From assembly GCA_963781785.1 (NCBI GenBank), contig CAWAHD010000001.1:2108001-2172000 (forward strand): a DNA stretch of 64,000 nt, read 5' to 3'. Position 1 is the stretch's first letter; every line of letters begins with the position of its first letter. Positions 39,589 to 49,816 of the stretch are shown here, piece after piece. The notes beneath the pieces are model-generated. The model was given only the letters and a program-made list of their open reading frames with translations, had not been told where the DNA came from and did no database searches. The position numbers were made by a program, and so were the translations under genes. The DNA is from CAWAHD01 sp963781785 (GTDB taxonomy: Bacteria; Planctomycetota; Planctomycetia; Isosphaerales; Isosphaeraceae).

Positions 39589-39797
39589 GGGGGTCAGACC
39601 TTCATCATGGGGGTCAGACCTAGTTCCAAGTTAATGGCGATTCGTCGGTCAACTCGCTATTCCAGAATTGCACGAACGTCGGGTTCTAGGACGTCGTTTT
39701 TCATGGGGGTCAGACCTAGTTTCAAGTTAATGGCGATTCGTCGGTCAACTCGCTATTCCAGAATTGCACGAACGTCGGGTTCTAGGACGTCGTTTTC
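39553..39797. repeat. GGGGGTCAGACCT repeat array and a 96-base tandem duplication
   Basis: GGGGGTCAGACCT occurs at 39553, 39570, 39589, 39609 and 39705. From 39606 two 96-base units follow in tandem (39606-39701 and 39702-39797), nearly identical, each with the repeat word followed by the same 80-base stretch. The word resembles REP sequences linked to RAYT (Y1) transposases in other bacteria; no transposase is present. From 39798 to 39946 nothing further is recognised apart from the leader of the next gene. Confidence 0.8.
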
Positions 39798-39946
39798 GGA
39801 ACGGCTTTCACAAGGGTACACTGGCCGAAGTCAGAGAAAGCCAGGAGATCCCCAGAGGCGTTCCGAAACGGCAAAGTTTCCGGGACGACGGGAGTCTGCC
39901 AACAGGTCATTTTCGCAGGTTGGGTCCTGCCTGAGAGGTCAGCGAG

Positions 39947-41059
39947 ATGAGATCGCTTCATGCACTTCCCATCTTGGTTCTCACTGCGTTCACCATCACG
40001 GGCGAATGCGCGGCTGATGAACCCGCGCGTTCCTGGATCACGTTCCTCTCCCGGCGTTCCGGTGGGAATCTCCTGTACAAGATGCGGGCGGACGGAAGCG
40101 AACTGACGCCGATCTTCGGCGGTGACCTCAAGGACGTGCCCGGGCTTTCGCCCGGGCTGACGCTCTATCGCGAGCCGCACTGGACGCGGCAAAGCCCGGA
40201 CCGGCAGTTCTTCATCAGTTGGGCGACTGACACGGGGTTGCCCCAAGAGAAGTACCAATCACCAGCCCATTTCATGATATATCTGGGGAGGCTCGACGGC
40301 GGACCGGTGAGAGTTCTCGCCCCGGATGCCGATGAATTGTTCGCCTGGTCCCCCGACTCGAAGCGGATCGCCTACGCTGTCCACTCGGTCAAGCAGCCCC
40401 ACATGCCGCCCGGCAGCGCGGGGAGGTCGCCCAGCACGCAAATCGTCGTGGTCGGCGTGGACGGGTCGAAGGAGGAAGTCGTCCTGGACCAGCCCGGCTG
40501 GTGGCACGTCGAGGATTGGTCTCCGGATGGCAAGAAACTGCTGCTGCTCACTCAATCCGCACTGTCGCTCAAGTACGGGACCAGCGACCTCGTGGAGTAC
40601 GACCTGGCACGGTTCGAAGCGGTGAAGGGGCGAATGCCGCCGGGTTCGGACCTCCCTTCGAGCACGCAAATCGACAGCCTGATCACGTTGCTGACGGGCG
40701 GTCAGCCGATGAGGACATTCGACGACGGGCGGTACTCGCCGGACGGCCGGCGGCTCGCTGTCACGTTCTCGCGTCACCTGCGGACACCGGCGTCGGAATT
40801 CGATCCGAAGGGCATCGAGCTGGGCGTTATCGAGTTGCCCGACGCGACCATGCGAGCCATCGCCAGGTACCCGGAGGGCCTGCGCGGTCCGATTTGCTGG
40901 TCACAGGATGGGACGGAAATCGCCTTCTCTCGCTACCTCAAAGACGACGACGAGCGCGAGAAGGCCGAACCGGGTTCACGCCTGGGCATCTGGTCCATTC
41001 CGCGGGAGGGGGGCCAGGCACGTTTCCTCACGACCGGCTGGAGTCCCGATTGGCGGTAG
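39947..41059 (+). CDS. Exported TolB/PD40-type beta-propeller protein
   Basis: 370 residues with a signal peptide (LHALPILVLTAFTITGECAADE) and WD40-like/PD40 blades: WITFLSRRSGGNLLYKMRADGSELTPI, LFAWSPDSKRIAYAVHS, VEDWSPDGKKLLLLTQS, DGRYSPDGRRLAVTF, ICWSQDGTEIAFSRY, ending FLTTGWSPDWR. The SPDGxxL/I-type motif repeated five to six times is diagnostic. The role is unknown; probably periplasmic. GAGAGG lies upstream of the ATG. Confidence 0.8.
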   Translation: MRSLHALPILVLTAFTITGECAADEPARSWITFLSRRSGGNLLYKMRADGSELTPIFGGDLKDVPGLSPGLTLYREPHWTRQSPDRQFFISWATDTGLPQEKYQSPAHFMIYLGRLDGGPVRVLAPDADELFAWSPDSKRIAYAVHSVKQPHMPPGSAGRSPSTQIVVVGVDGSKEEVVLDQPGWWHVEDWSPDGKKLLLLTQSALSLKYGTSDLVEYDLARFEAVKGRMPPGSDLPSSTQIDSLITLLTGGQPMRTFDDGRYSPDGRRLAVTFSRHLRTPASEFDPKGIELGVIELPDATMRAIARYPEGLRGPICWSQDGTEIAFSRYLKDDDEREKAEPGSRLGIWSIPREGGQARFLTTGWSPDWR

Positions 41060-41190
41060 CGGCCCGGTCTCGGCGTGGTCCTGGAATCACGAGCCAGTCA
41101 CATGCACCGCCCTGGCTTGATTGGATCGCGTCACGAGCGTAATCCAGCTTGGGTCTCCTTTTCCTCGTCCTCGCCGGAGTCTCCGCAGTC

Positions 41191-44100
41191 TCACGGTTGC
41201 TTCCCATTGGCGGCGGACGGCTTCGTCTCGCCCTTCAGGAGCGTAGAAACGTCCTTCCAGAGCGCCTCCCATGCCCGGTGCTCGTCGGACGGGAGCTTCT
41301 CGATGAAGTCCCGGTCGCGGACGCCGGCTAAGTCGGGGTCGGCCTGCCAGTGCTTTAGCATCTGAAGGGCGACCGAGCGGCCGCGGCATCGCCGGAATCG
41401 AGCACCTTGGCCCAGACGGCCCGCTCGGCATTGAGCCAGTCGAGGGCCTGGCCCCGTAGCCTGGCCTGGACGACGTCATCAGGCTTCGGGTCGTCCGTGC
41501 CCTGGCGGCAGCCGGCCAGGGCGGCGGCGCACGCGGCGTTGTAGCGGTGCCCGGCCCGGCGGTCGTCGCCGAGCTTCGGGTCGGCCTCCAGCGCCTCGGC
41601 CCAGAACCGGGCCGCGGCGGCATGGCGCTTCGTGTCGTAGCACACCTGGGCCACGGCCAGGCGCTCGGCGTTGTCCTTGGGGCGGTCGTCGCCCTTGAGC
41701 AAGGCCGGCAGCCGCGCTGCCAGGGCCGCCATCCGCTCGGCCTCACGGAGCCACTGCGCCGACGGGTAGCCCCAGCGGGGCCGCTTCGACCCGAGCTCGT
41801 GCCCCACGCGGAGCTCGGCCAGCGCCTCGGCGTACTGCCCCTGCTGCCGCAGGGCGAGGCCGAGGTTGCAGTGGGCCTCGGCCAGCTCGGGCTTGTGCCG
41901 GATCGCCTCGCGGTAGGCCGCGATGGCCTCGGACACCTTCCCCTGCGCCACCAGGGCGGTTCCCAGGTTGAGGTGGGCCGCGGCGTCGTGGGGCTGACGC
42001 CGGATCGTCTCGCGGAATTCCGCTTCCGCTCCCGTGTAGTCGTGCTTCACGTCGCACAGGATCGCGCCCAGGTTGAGGCGGGCCGGGGCGAAGTCGGGCT
42101 GAAGGCGGATCGCCTCGCGGTAGGCCGCAATCGCCTCGTCCAGCTTTCCCTGAAGCCTCAGGGAGTCGCCAAGTCTGCCGTGGAGTTCGCCGATCACTTC
42201 AACCAGGCGCGCCATGAGGTTACCTTGCGACGTGCCGGACCCAGTCGTAAACGTCGCGTGTTTCCACGCGACGCGTCGCTCGGGGTCGAGACGCTGCACG
42301 ACGCGAAACTCAGCGATGGCCTCCGCTGGCTTGCCCTGCCTGGTCAGCGCCATTGCCAGCACGCAGTGGGCGGCTGCGTCTTCGGGCTTGAGCCGGACGG
42401 CCTCGCGGAAGGCGGGCACGACCAGTTCGAGAGCGGAGGCAACCTTCTCCTGGCGGTCATTCAAAATGATCGCAGCGCCAGGCAGTCCAGGTGCCTCTTC
42501 GTCTTCGGGCGCAGGGCGATCAGCTCGCGGAAGACCGCGATCGCCTCGTCGATATCCCCGCGATTCTCCAGGGCGTGGGCCAGCTCGTGCGCGGTCTCGG
42601 GGCGAATTGCACGGGCGGTGGAATAGAAGCGAATCGCCTCGTCGCCATGATTGAGACCCGCCAGGACCTTCGCCAGCTCGTGGTTCACCCAAACATCGCG
42701 GGGATGCCGCTGCTGGGCCTTCCGCAGGATTGACTCGGCCAGCGCAGAGCCGCCGGCATCGTTCAGGCCTGTCCCCAGGAGTTGCAGGCTGATCGGGCCG
42801 AGCTCATCGAACTTCGCCGTTTTCGCCACGGCCTCGAGCGCCGTCAGCCGGCTCGCCTTGTCGGTTTGGCCCAGGGCCGCCCGCAGGCCGTTCCGCCAGG
42901 CGTCCGGGTCGGCGATCTGTGCGACTTCGCCCAATCGGGCGGCGCCCGCGTCGTTTTTCAGCTTGCCGCGGCGGATTGCCGCCCAGTCGTCGAGCGCCCC
43001 GGTCATGGCCAGCGCCACCGAGGGCGACCGCGCCTTGATCTTCGCCCCCGCGTCGGCCGGCGCCAGGGTTGCCAGATCGATCCCGGCGTCGCCGAACGCC
43101 TCGGCGTAGGCCTTGTCGGTGATCGAGCCGCCCAGGTCGTCGGCCTCGGCCGATCGAATCTCGACGAGGCGATCGAGCAGCGCCTGGTCGCGCAGGGCCG
43201 CGTCCAGCCCGTCCTGGATCTGGTCTTTCAGGGCCAGCAAACGGGGCCGCGCCCCCACGTCGCCGGCGGCCTCTGCTTGCTTGACGGCGACCAGGGCCGC
43301 CTGCCACCGCGAGATCTCCTCGGGGTTTGCCTGGGCCTGCAGGAGGAGCGTCGCGGCCTGGCCCACGACCCGCTCCGTCGCCGCGTCCTGGGCGATCCGC
43401 TTCCGCTCGCTCTCGGCCCGCTCTTGCAGATAGTAGGTTGCGCTCAACCCGCTGACCACCGTGAAGGCCAGGACCGAGCCGGCCAGCGCCAGTTGCACCT
43501 TGCGGCGGCGACGCTCCTCGACCGCCCGCGCCACGGCGACCGCCCGCTCGCGCTCGGCGGCCTGGACGCGCTCCTGCACGCTCGCCAGATAAGCCGTCAT
43601 CCGCTCCGCCACGGCGGAAGCTTCACGCGGCCGGTCCTCGCGCTCGCGGGCCAGGCAGTCCTTCGCCAGCGTGATCAGGTCGGCCTCGGCGCCGCACGAG
43701 TCGAGCCGGGCAAGCGCCTCGGCCGTGTCACCCAGCGTGGCCTTGCGCTGGATTCCTCCTCTCGAGCGGCCGACAAACGCCGGCCGGCCCGTGAGGATCT
43801 CGCAGAGGATCGATCCCAGCGAGAAGACATCGGCCCGTTCATCGAGCTGGTTGACTTCGCCGCGGGCCTGCTCGGGTGCCATGTACGCGGGCGTGCCCAT
43901 GATCGAGCCGATGCGCGACAGATCGGGATCAGCCCCGCCGCTGCGGGCGGTGGCGATGACGGTCTCCGTGCCGGTCTTGCCGGCGCTCTTGTCGTCGACC
44001 ACGCCGCCGCGCGGCAGGACCTTGGCCAGTCCCCAGTCCATGACCTGCACCTCGCCGAACGATCCGACCATCACGTTCGAGGGCTTCAAGTCGCGGTGGA

Positions 44101-44744
44101 TCACTCCCCGGGCGTGAGCATAGGCGACGGTCTGGCAGACGGCCTCGAAGATCGAGAGGATCGCGCGGCAGGTCAGCCGGTGCGCCGGACCGCTGGTCCA
44201 GCAGTTGGGCGAGGGTATGACCCTTGACGAGCTTCATCGAGAAAAAAGGCCGGCGGTCGGCCATCGTGCCCAGCTCGTAGATCGGTACGACACCGGGGTG
44301 CTGGAGCTGGCCGCCGATCTGGGCCTCTTCGACGAACCGGCGGACCATGGTGGCGTCGTCGCGGTAGTCCTCGCGCAGGACCTTGAGCGCCACCTCGCGG
44401 CCCAGGTCGGGATCGCGTCCTTTGAGGACGGCCCCCATCCCGCCGCGAGCGATCTCGCCGTCGATGCGGTACCGGATGGAAGACCCGCCGCCGTTGGCAT
44501 CGGGCCGAACGATCGGCCCCGGCGTCTCGCCGGGGCCGGTATCGCGCAAGAGCACGCGTGGGACCGGCCCGATCGATTGGGCGATGGTATCGAGCACGCC
44601 CGGGCGGGCCGGCTCGTGTACGCCGGTGGCATCCGTGCCGTCGGCCGACAGTGCCGCCACCATCAGGCATTGCGGGCAGAGCCCGCGGGGCGCGTCATCG
44701 GGCAAGGTCGAACCGCAATCCGGGCACGTATGTTTCGGGTTCAT
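41191..44744 (-). CDS. Serine/threonine kinase with zinc ribbon, transmembrane helix and TPR repeats, frameshifted (second copy)
   Basis: About 1185 residues. Zinc ribbon (CPDCGSTLPDDAPRGLCPQC), kinase (GEIARGGMGAVLKG, VALKVLRE, IHRDLKPSNVMVG, DWGLAK for DFG, GTPAYMAPEQARG), an Arg-rich stretch, one membrane helix (VQLALAGSVLAFTVVSGLSATYYL), a coiled-coil region and a TPR array (GKLDEAIAAYREAIRLQPDFA and similar). Frame breaks lie near 44180, 42478 and 41375; the last, once repaired, extends the protein to a stop at 41191 (LKHWQADPDLAGVRDRD and on). It starts 96 bases after the sigma gene, the same arrangement as at 9403-13482. Confidence 0.8.
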
Positions 44745-44840
44745 TCCGATCGGCTCCTCTTCAACAGGGCGGCCAGTTCTCGTCGGCCTTCACCCCCAAG
44801 AACGGGAAATCCCGCCGAAGGTCACACAATTCACGCCATT

Positions 44841-45581
44841 TTATCGAGCCAGCGCGGCGAACAGCGCCCGGATCTCCCCCTCGACATCGGCGGGGTCGGC
44901 CACCGCCCGGGCGATCTCCTCGCGGAGGATTTCGCCATATCGCTTTCTCAGGCGCGAGGCGGCCATCTTCAAGGCCCCCTCGGTCATTCCCAGCTCGGCG
45001 GCGATGGAGGCGATGGGAACCTCGCCCCGCCCGCCGGTCAAGGTTGGGAGCAGGTGGGACACCAGGGCGGACTTCCCGGCCGCGATCGACTCGGCCTCCA
45101 GCCTCGCCAGCGCCTGGTCCAAGAGGCCGGTGGCCCAGCGCCGGTCGAAGAGCCGCTCGGGCGTCAGCTCGTCGACCGGCTCGGCCGAATATCGGCCTTC
45201 CGCAAAGGCGCGATCGATCGAGATCGGCATCACACCGCCGCCCCGTTTGACGGCCCGGTCACGGTCGCGGCAATCCGCCAGATGGTGGGAACAGGCGGCC
45301 ATCAGGAACGAGCGGAATCGGCCGCGATCCGGCGCGACGGCGGCCAGACCATCGCGGTCCAGGAGGGTGAAGAGCGTACCCTGGACGAGGTCGGCGGCCT
45401 CGTCAGGTGGGTGTCCCTTGCGACGGACGAACGCGTACAGGGGATACCAGTAGGCCGAGCACAGCTCGGCCAGGGCCTCGCGGGCCGCGGGGCCCGCGCG
45501 GTCGCCCGCGGCGACCACCTGGCTCCAGCGGGTCGTCGGGAACGGGACGTTCGAAGTTTGGTCGGGACGTATGTGCGGCAC
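44841..45581 (-). CDS. ECF-like sigma factor, partner of the downstream kinase (second copy)
   Basis: 246 residues, intact. Same type as the gene at 12755: VPFPTTRWSQVVAAG, sigma2 YWYPLYAFVRRKGHPPDEAADLVQGTLFTLLDRDGL, FRSFLMAACSHHLADCRDRDRAVKRGGG, DRRWATGLLDQALARLE, and sigma4 helix-turn-helix IASIAAELGMTEGALKMAASRLRKRYGEILREEIARAV. Its intact C-terminus (ADPADVEGEIRALFAAL) is the template for repairing the other copy. Followed by the kinase-TPR gene. Confidence 0.9.
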   Translation of the reverse strand: MPHIRPDQTSNVPFPTTRWSQVVAAGDRAGPAAREALAELCSAYWYPLYAFVRRKGHPPDEAADLVQGTLFTLLDRDGLAAVAPDRGRFRSFLMAACSHHLADCRDRDRAVKRGGGVMPISIDRAFAEGRYSAEPVDELTPERLFDRRWATGLLDQALARLEAESIAAGKSALVSHLLPTLTGGRGEVPIASIAAELGMTEGALKMAASRLRKRYGEILREEIARAVADPADVEGEIRALFAALAR

Positions 45582-45725
45582 CGAAGACCTCGTCGTTCCC
45601 CGGGAAGCTATCCCGGAGGTTGCGTCTGGCTCTTCCAGGAGTCAACCCATGATGCCGCCTCCCGCATGATGCCGACGCGCCTGCCGCGCCCCCGGCTTGC
45701 CCGGCGGCGGGGCTTGAGACAGAGC

Positions 45726-47159
45726 CTATTGTTGCACGGGAAATTCCCGTCGGGATCGGGGAAATCGGTAGCGTCGTATCTGCGAGCCCGTCCCATCGGC
45801 AGGCCATTGTCTGAGCCCCGCGACGAGCTGTTCCGACTTCGGGCTGAGCCTCCGGAGCGCCCGGGCGATCGCGGCCTTCTGCTCCGGGGGCGACGTCTCC
45901 CAGGCCCTCGCCAGGCAGGCGAGGACGCGGTCCTCGTCCGGCGTCCCTCGACTGATCTCAACGAGGGACTCGGCGGTCACCCCGCGGAGGTTGGAGACTT
46001 TCCGGGCCGACTCGAACAAGGAAAGGAGGAGAGGCACCGCCGGCGCGGCGGATCGGCCCAGGATTCCCAGGCTCCAGGCCGCCTTGGCCGGTAACTCCTC
46101 CTCAGGCTGAAGGGCCTTGCCGGACGGACCCGGCGAATCAGGTCGAGCGGCGGCCGTTCCTCGGATCGCTCCGCTATGGCGCTCTAGGATCTCGCACAGG
46201 ATCTCGACGGAGCCGGGTGGGCATTCCCCATCCGACGTCGCCTCACCGATCGCCCCCGCTGCCATGTCCATGATCCTGTCGTGAACGGCGAGCGAATCGG
46301 GGGGATGGGGCGTGTCGAGCTCCTTTCGGAGCAAGGTCAGGATCGCGGGCAGCGCCGGCCTGGCCTCGTGGCCCATGTGGTTGATCGCCGCTGCGCAAAC
46401 GAGGCGCACCTCGGTGTCGTCGCTCGACAATCCTCCGATCAAGAGCGGGAGGACCGACGGTTCGAGGCGGACGTGCCAGAAGAGATCTGTGAATGCGTTC
46501 TTGGCGGCCTTACCTTCGGTCGGAATGCGTCGCAGCGCCACGGGGACGATCAGTTCGGGTCCCTTGCGATACTCGACCAGGGCTTCGGCCGCGCTGACGC
46601 GGACATGTTCGTCCCCGTCGTCCAGGCACGCGACCAGTCGAGGTGGCGGGGCGTCGAGCCGGCCGCTCGCGGCGATGGATCCCAGGGATTTCGCCGCCCG
46701 GAAGCGGAGTTGGGGCGAAGGATCGTCGAGCAGGGCCGTAAGCGCCTTTTCGGCGACAGGTGCTTCCCCCGAAAAACGTTCACTCAGGTCGCCGACGACG
46801 GCAGCCGCTGCATTCCGGACTATCTCCGATTCGTCCTTCATGGCCCGAATGAGAGGGGGAAACACCTGCGCCAGTTCGGCCTCCGCCAACTCATAGCAGA
46901 GAACGATGGTCTGCGCCTTCCGTGCTTCGTCGCCCTGTTCGATCTCCTGGACGATCACCCCGATCGGTTTCCTGGCTCGATCCTCCAGGCCAACCAGTCT
47001 TCCCAGGACCCGTGCCATCCCGATGATGCGCGACCTGGCGTCATCCTGCTGCGGTGATTGGAAGATATAGATGCCGATCGCCGCCGCGATGGTCGCGAAG
47101 GCGGTCAATGCAACCCAGACCCTGCCGATTCTTTTGCCGCCATCAGGAGCGTCCGGCAT
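45726..47159 (-). CDS. Membrane-anchored HEAT-repeat protein
   Basis: 477 residues. One N-terminal membrane helix (VWVALTAFATIAAAIGIYIF) leaves a large domain outside or facing the membrane, built of HEAT/armadillo-like helical repeats: FPPLIRAMKDESEIVRNAAAAVVGDL, LTALLDDPSPQLRFRAAKSLGSI, LVACLDDGDEHVRVSAAEALVEY, PLLIGGLSSDDTEVRLVCAAAINHM. Such proteins are usually scaffolds; no enzymatic motif is seen. The C-terminal 25 residues are basic. It is the gene upstream of the sigma/kinase pair but 144 bases away. Confidence 0.75.
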   Translation of the reverse strand: MPDAPDGGKRIGRVWVALTAFATIAAAIGIYIFQSPQQDDARSRIIGMARVLGRLVGLEDRARKPIGVIVQEIEQGDEARKAQTIVLCYELAEAELAQVFPPLIRAMKDESEIVRNAAAAVVGDLSERFSGEAPVAEKALTALLDDPSPQLRFRAAKSLGSIAASGRLDAPPPRLVACLDDGDEHVRVSAAEALVEYRKGPELIVPVALRRIPTEGKAAKNAFTDLFWHVRLEPSVLPLLIGGLSSDDTEVRLVCAAAINHMGHEARPALPAILTLLRKELDTPHPPDSLAVHDRIMDMAAGAIGEATSDGECPPGSVEILCEILERHSGAIRGTAAARPDSPGPSGKALQPEEELPAKAAWSLGILGRSAAPAVPLLLSLFESARKVSNLRGVTAESLVEISRGTPDEDRVLACLARAWETSPPEQKAAIARALRRLSPKSEQLVAGLRQWPADGTGSQIRRYRFPRSRREFPVQQ

Positions 47160-47468
47160 CCTTCGATCTCCAGGACCGCGGGTAAATGATGCGTCTTATG
47201 CCGAGATCGGCACAATTGCGCATTCTACGAGATTTCCGATGGGCTTCGGAAGCGGGCGCAATGAAATGGGGCCTGGCCGTGCCTTCGGCCAGAACGAACG
47301 ACGGGCTATCATACAAGAACACGCATTGTTTTGAGCGACTCACGTGAAGCGCAATCGTCGCCTTTCGCTCCGCGAAAGTACGTGCATGCAACTGCCCGGC
47401 AAGAATCGACCCGGCAGCCGGTCACCCCTCAACTTGTCCAGCCCCCCGGTGCGGACAGCACCGCGGCG
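47160..47468. other. Intergenic region with a palindromic repeat copy and gene-remnant flank
   Basis: 309 bases between the HEAT and sialidase-like genes. ATCGTCGCCTTTCGCTCCGC starts at 47354, followed by GAAAGTACGTGC and about 60 bases (to about 47450) that also flank the copy at 49351. The flank appears to be the remains of a coding sequence of the same family as the remnant at 49.3-49.6 kb. No intact gene is seen. Confidence 0.6.
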
Positions 47469-48611
47469 TCACGGCGTTCCCGGGTCCCAGATCGTCGCAT
47501 CGAGGGTCGTGGCCCCCGGCGTGGATGGGCCGTGGAACGCGTAGACGCTAACAATCTTCCCATCGGTCCGCACGAAGGAGCGTGGGTAGCCGGTGTCATG
47601 GCTGTCGCCGTCGCCGCGAACGGTGACCGGCCGGCTCCAGTTCTTTCCGTGGTCGCTGCTCAGGCGGGCGACGATTGGATACGGCTTGGCGCGATGGCCA
47701 TACGTCAGGCAGAGCCGGCCGTTGGGCAACGCGCTAAGGCACGGCGGGTTGCCTAGGCCAGTGTCGGGCGCCGGAGTCGCGAGGAACGTCCAGGTCTTGC
47801 CGCCGTCGTGCGAGGCGAACGCCTGGATCGACTGGTGAGGCTCGCCACTGGCCCGGACGGCCGTGACGAGTTCGGCAGCGGAAAGCCGCACCGTCGAGGG
47901 GCAAACAGCGTAGCCGGCCGGCTCGGGGCCGATGAAGGAAACGAATTGCCAGGAACGGCCTCCGTCCGCGGTCTCGACCACGAATGGACGGCCCTCGTTA
48001 CCGTTCGACTTGGTGCCGGTAAGGAAGACGAGGGCGCGGTCGCGGTTGTTCACGAGGTAATCGGTCCGCCCCATGACGCCTTTCAGCCCGAATAGCGGGA
48101 GCCGGTAGGGACCGCGCCAGTTCTTGCCGCGGTCGGTCGACTCGTAGAAGTGCGACGCTCCGCCACGGTGGCTTTCCATGCGAACGAACAGGGCGAAATC
48201 GGGATTCGAGAAATCCAGCCGGCCCTGGAAGTCGGCCGGCCGATCTTCCTCGATGCCCGCGGGCATGGCAGCGTGGCGCTGGCCGCGCGTCCCGTTGAGC
48301 GTCCCGGGCGGCCGAGGGGTCTCGATCGTCCAGGTGTCGCCGCCGTCGCGGCTCCGGGCGAACAGGAAGTCCTCGGGCTTGGTCCGGTCGAGGTGATAGT
48401 CATCGCGACTCCCCTCGCGGAAGAATCCGCGACTGAAGGCGACGAGAAACTCGTCGCCCCACGACCAGGCCCCGTGGTTCGCCGGCCAGCCCGCAAAGCG
48501 GCCTTTCTCGTCGTACACATGGACGTGCCGGACGATCCGCGGCGGCTCGCCGCCCCGTGCCAACGGCACGGCGACGAGTACGGCAAAGAGCAGAAGCGTG
48601 TTACGCACCAT
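47469..48611 (-). CDS. Exported sialidase-like (BNR/Asp-box) protein
   Basis: 380 residues with a signal peptide (VRNTLLLFAVLVAVPLARGGEP) and a six-bladed propeller marked by Asp boxes: SRDGGDTWT, STDRGKNWRG, ADGGRSWQF, SHDGGKTWTF, SSDHGKNWSR. A RIVRHVHVY start and FSRGFFREG fit exo-alpha-sialidase-like planctomycete proteins. The catalytic Tyr/Glu and Arg triad of true sialidases cannot be assigned, so the substrate is left open. Probably periplasmic or secreted glycan processing. Confidence 0.75.
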   Translation of the reverse strand: MVRNTLLLFAVLVAVPLARGGEPPRIVRHVHVYDEKGRFAGWPANHGAWSWGDEFLVAFSRGFFREGSRDDYHLDRTKPEDFLFARSRDGGDTWTIETPRPPGTLNGTRGQRHAAMPAGIEEDRPADFQGRLDFSNPDFALFVRMESHRGGASHFYESTDRGKNWRGPYRLPLFGLKGVMGRTDYLVNNRDRALVFLTGTKSNGNEGRPFVVETADGGRSWQFVSFIGPEPAGYAVCPSTVRLSAAELVTAVRASGEPHQSIQAFASHDGGKTWTFLATPAPDTGLGNPPCLSALPNGRLCLTYGHRAKPYPIVARLSSDHGKNWSRPVTVRGDGDSHDTGYPRSFVRTDGKIVSVYAFHGPSTPGATTLDATIWDPGTP

Positions 48612-48886
48612 CGGTTTGTCTGATCCCGTGAATGGCTTCCGGCCGTGTGACCTGAGCGGGAAAAGCGGGGCAGATCCGATATTGGCAATTCAAGCGAGCT
48701 TCCTGCTAGCCCATTTTGCCAAATACGGACTCGTCCCGCTTTCCCTGCCCCACGCAGCGTTTTGAGACAAGACAGCGACCGCGCCGGGTCTTGCAAGACG
48801 AGCAAGGTCTTGGGAAAGATTACGACGAGGAAGAAGATGAAGAATCGAAGATTGACGGAACACGAATCCGTCTCCCGGAGCGGACC

Positions 48887-49206
48887 ATGAGAACCTTGCC
48901 GATTTCGATCGTGCCGGCCGCCTGCCTGATATGCACGGGTCGTGTTCCGGCGCTTTATGGTGCGGACAGCGCCGTGATCATGAGCCGAGGCCAGTTCTGG
49001 ATCGAGGGTTGGGCGCCGCGGCCAAGCGTCTCACTCGCCGGCGACGCCGACGGCGACGGGTGCGCGACGATAACCCCGATCAGAATGATCGTCTCTTGCT
49101 GGGTTATTTCGCCAGCGGCGCCTTCGAGACCGTGGGCGATTTCAACGATGCGGCGTTCATCGGCAATGTCGGCCTCGGCCACTCGCTCCCATTTGTTCTC
49201 GAATAG
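48887..49206 (+). CDS. Small exported protein with an Asp-rich repeat motif, frameshifted
   Basis: About 106 residues. N-terminal signal-like region (MRTLPISIVPAACLICTGRVPALYGA), then SRGQFWIEGWAPRPSVSLAGDADGDG, which looks like the start of a VCBS/FG-GAP or calcium-loop repeat, and after a one-base repair near 49052, DDNPDQNDRLLLGYFASGAFETVGDFNDAAFIGNVGLGHSLPFVLE. The family is not identified. It may be a fragment of a larger FG-GAP protein. Confidence 0.45.
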
Positions 49207-49816
49207 ACCAGAGCGTTGACTGAGCATTTGTAATCTTGAAGATTGTTGACTGTTTCTCCGTTGCGATCGGCACCACGTCGCTTGAGCCGTCGTGCCGGGC
49301 ACGCACCCAGATTCGCCAGATGGCGCACGCCCGATCGTGCGGCGACCTTGATCGTCGCCTTTCGCTCCGTGAAAGTACGTGCTTGGAACTGACCCGCGAA
49401 GATTCGGACCGGCCGCCGGCCGCCCTTCAGCTTCTCCAGCCGGGCCTGCCAGCCTTCCGCACTCGTGCCCAGCCGAGCGAAAACTCCCGCCAGCTCGGCC
49501 GACTTCGCGGTCATCCCCTCGCGGAACAGCCGCGTCACCAGCGCTTGTTCATTCAGCACACCAACGCTCTGGAACCGCTGCTCGAATAACGCGTTGCGCT
49601 AGGGCCGCCAGAGCTTCGAGCTCTTTGCGCTTGTCACCCTCGGCCCGTGAACGCGTACAACAGAATGTAGTATATTTAAATAAACATTCCAAGTGCGCGG
49701 GGCCGTCTGCACGGCGGCGTCCCGTCTATCGCCCCTTGCAATCCGCGGCCCAACCGTGTCCCATACCATTGTGAGATGCATGTTCGTAACAGTGTTCCAT
49801 CGGCGGAGGCCCTCGT
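49207..49816. other. Intergenic region with repeat copy and decayed gene
   Basis: 610 bases. It holds the palindromic repeat copy at 49351-49378, the decayed gene described separately, and an AT-rich stretch at 49660-49690 (agtatatttaaataaa) that may contain the promoter of the LRR protein gene. Nothing else is recognised. Confidence 0.5.
49267..49559 (-). pseudogene. Decayed gene interrupted by a palindromic repeat
   Basis: On the minus strand, LNEQALVTRLFREGMTAKSAELAG is followed by LGTSAEGWQARLEKLKGGRRPVRIFAG, and after the palindromic repeat (49351-49378) VAARSGVRHLANLG. The pieces read as one protein split by the repeat. The same RLEKLKGGR-coding stretch and repeat occur at 47354-47450, so the repeat has been copied together with, or recurrently next to, this sequence. 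The family is not identified. No intact start or end is present. Confidence 0.4.

Noticed and set aside
39606..39797. Possible CRISPR-like repeat array
   Set aside because: The 96-base units are adjacent near-identical tandem copies with no unique spacers, and no cas gene is near.
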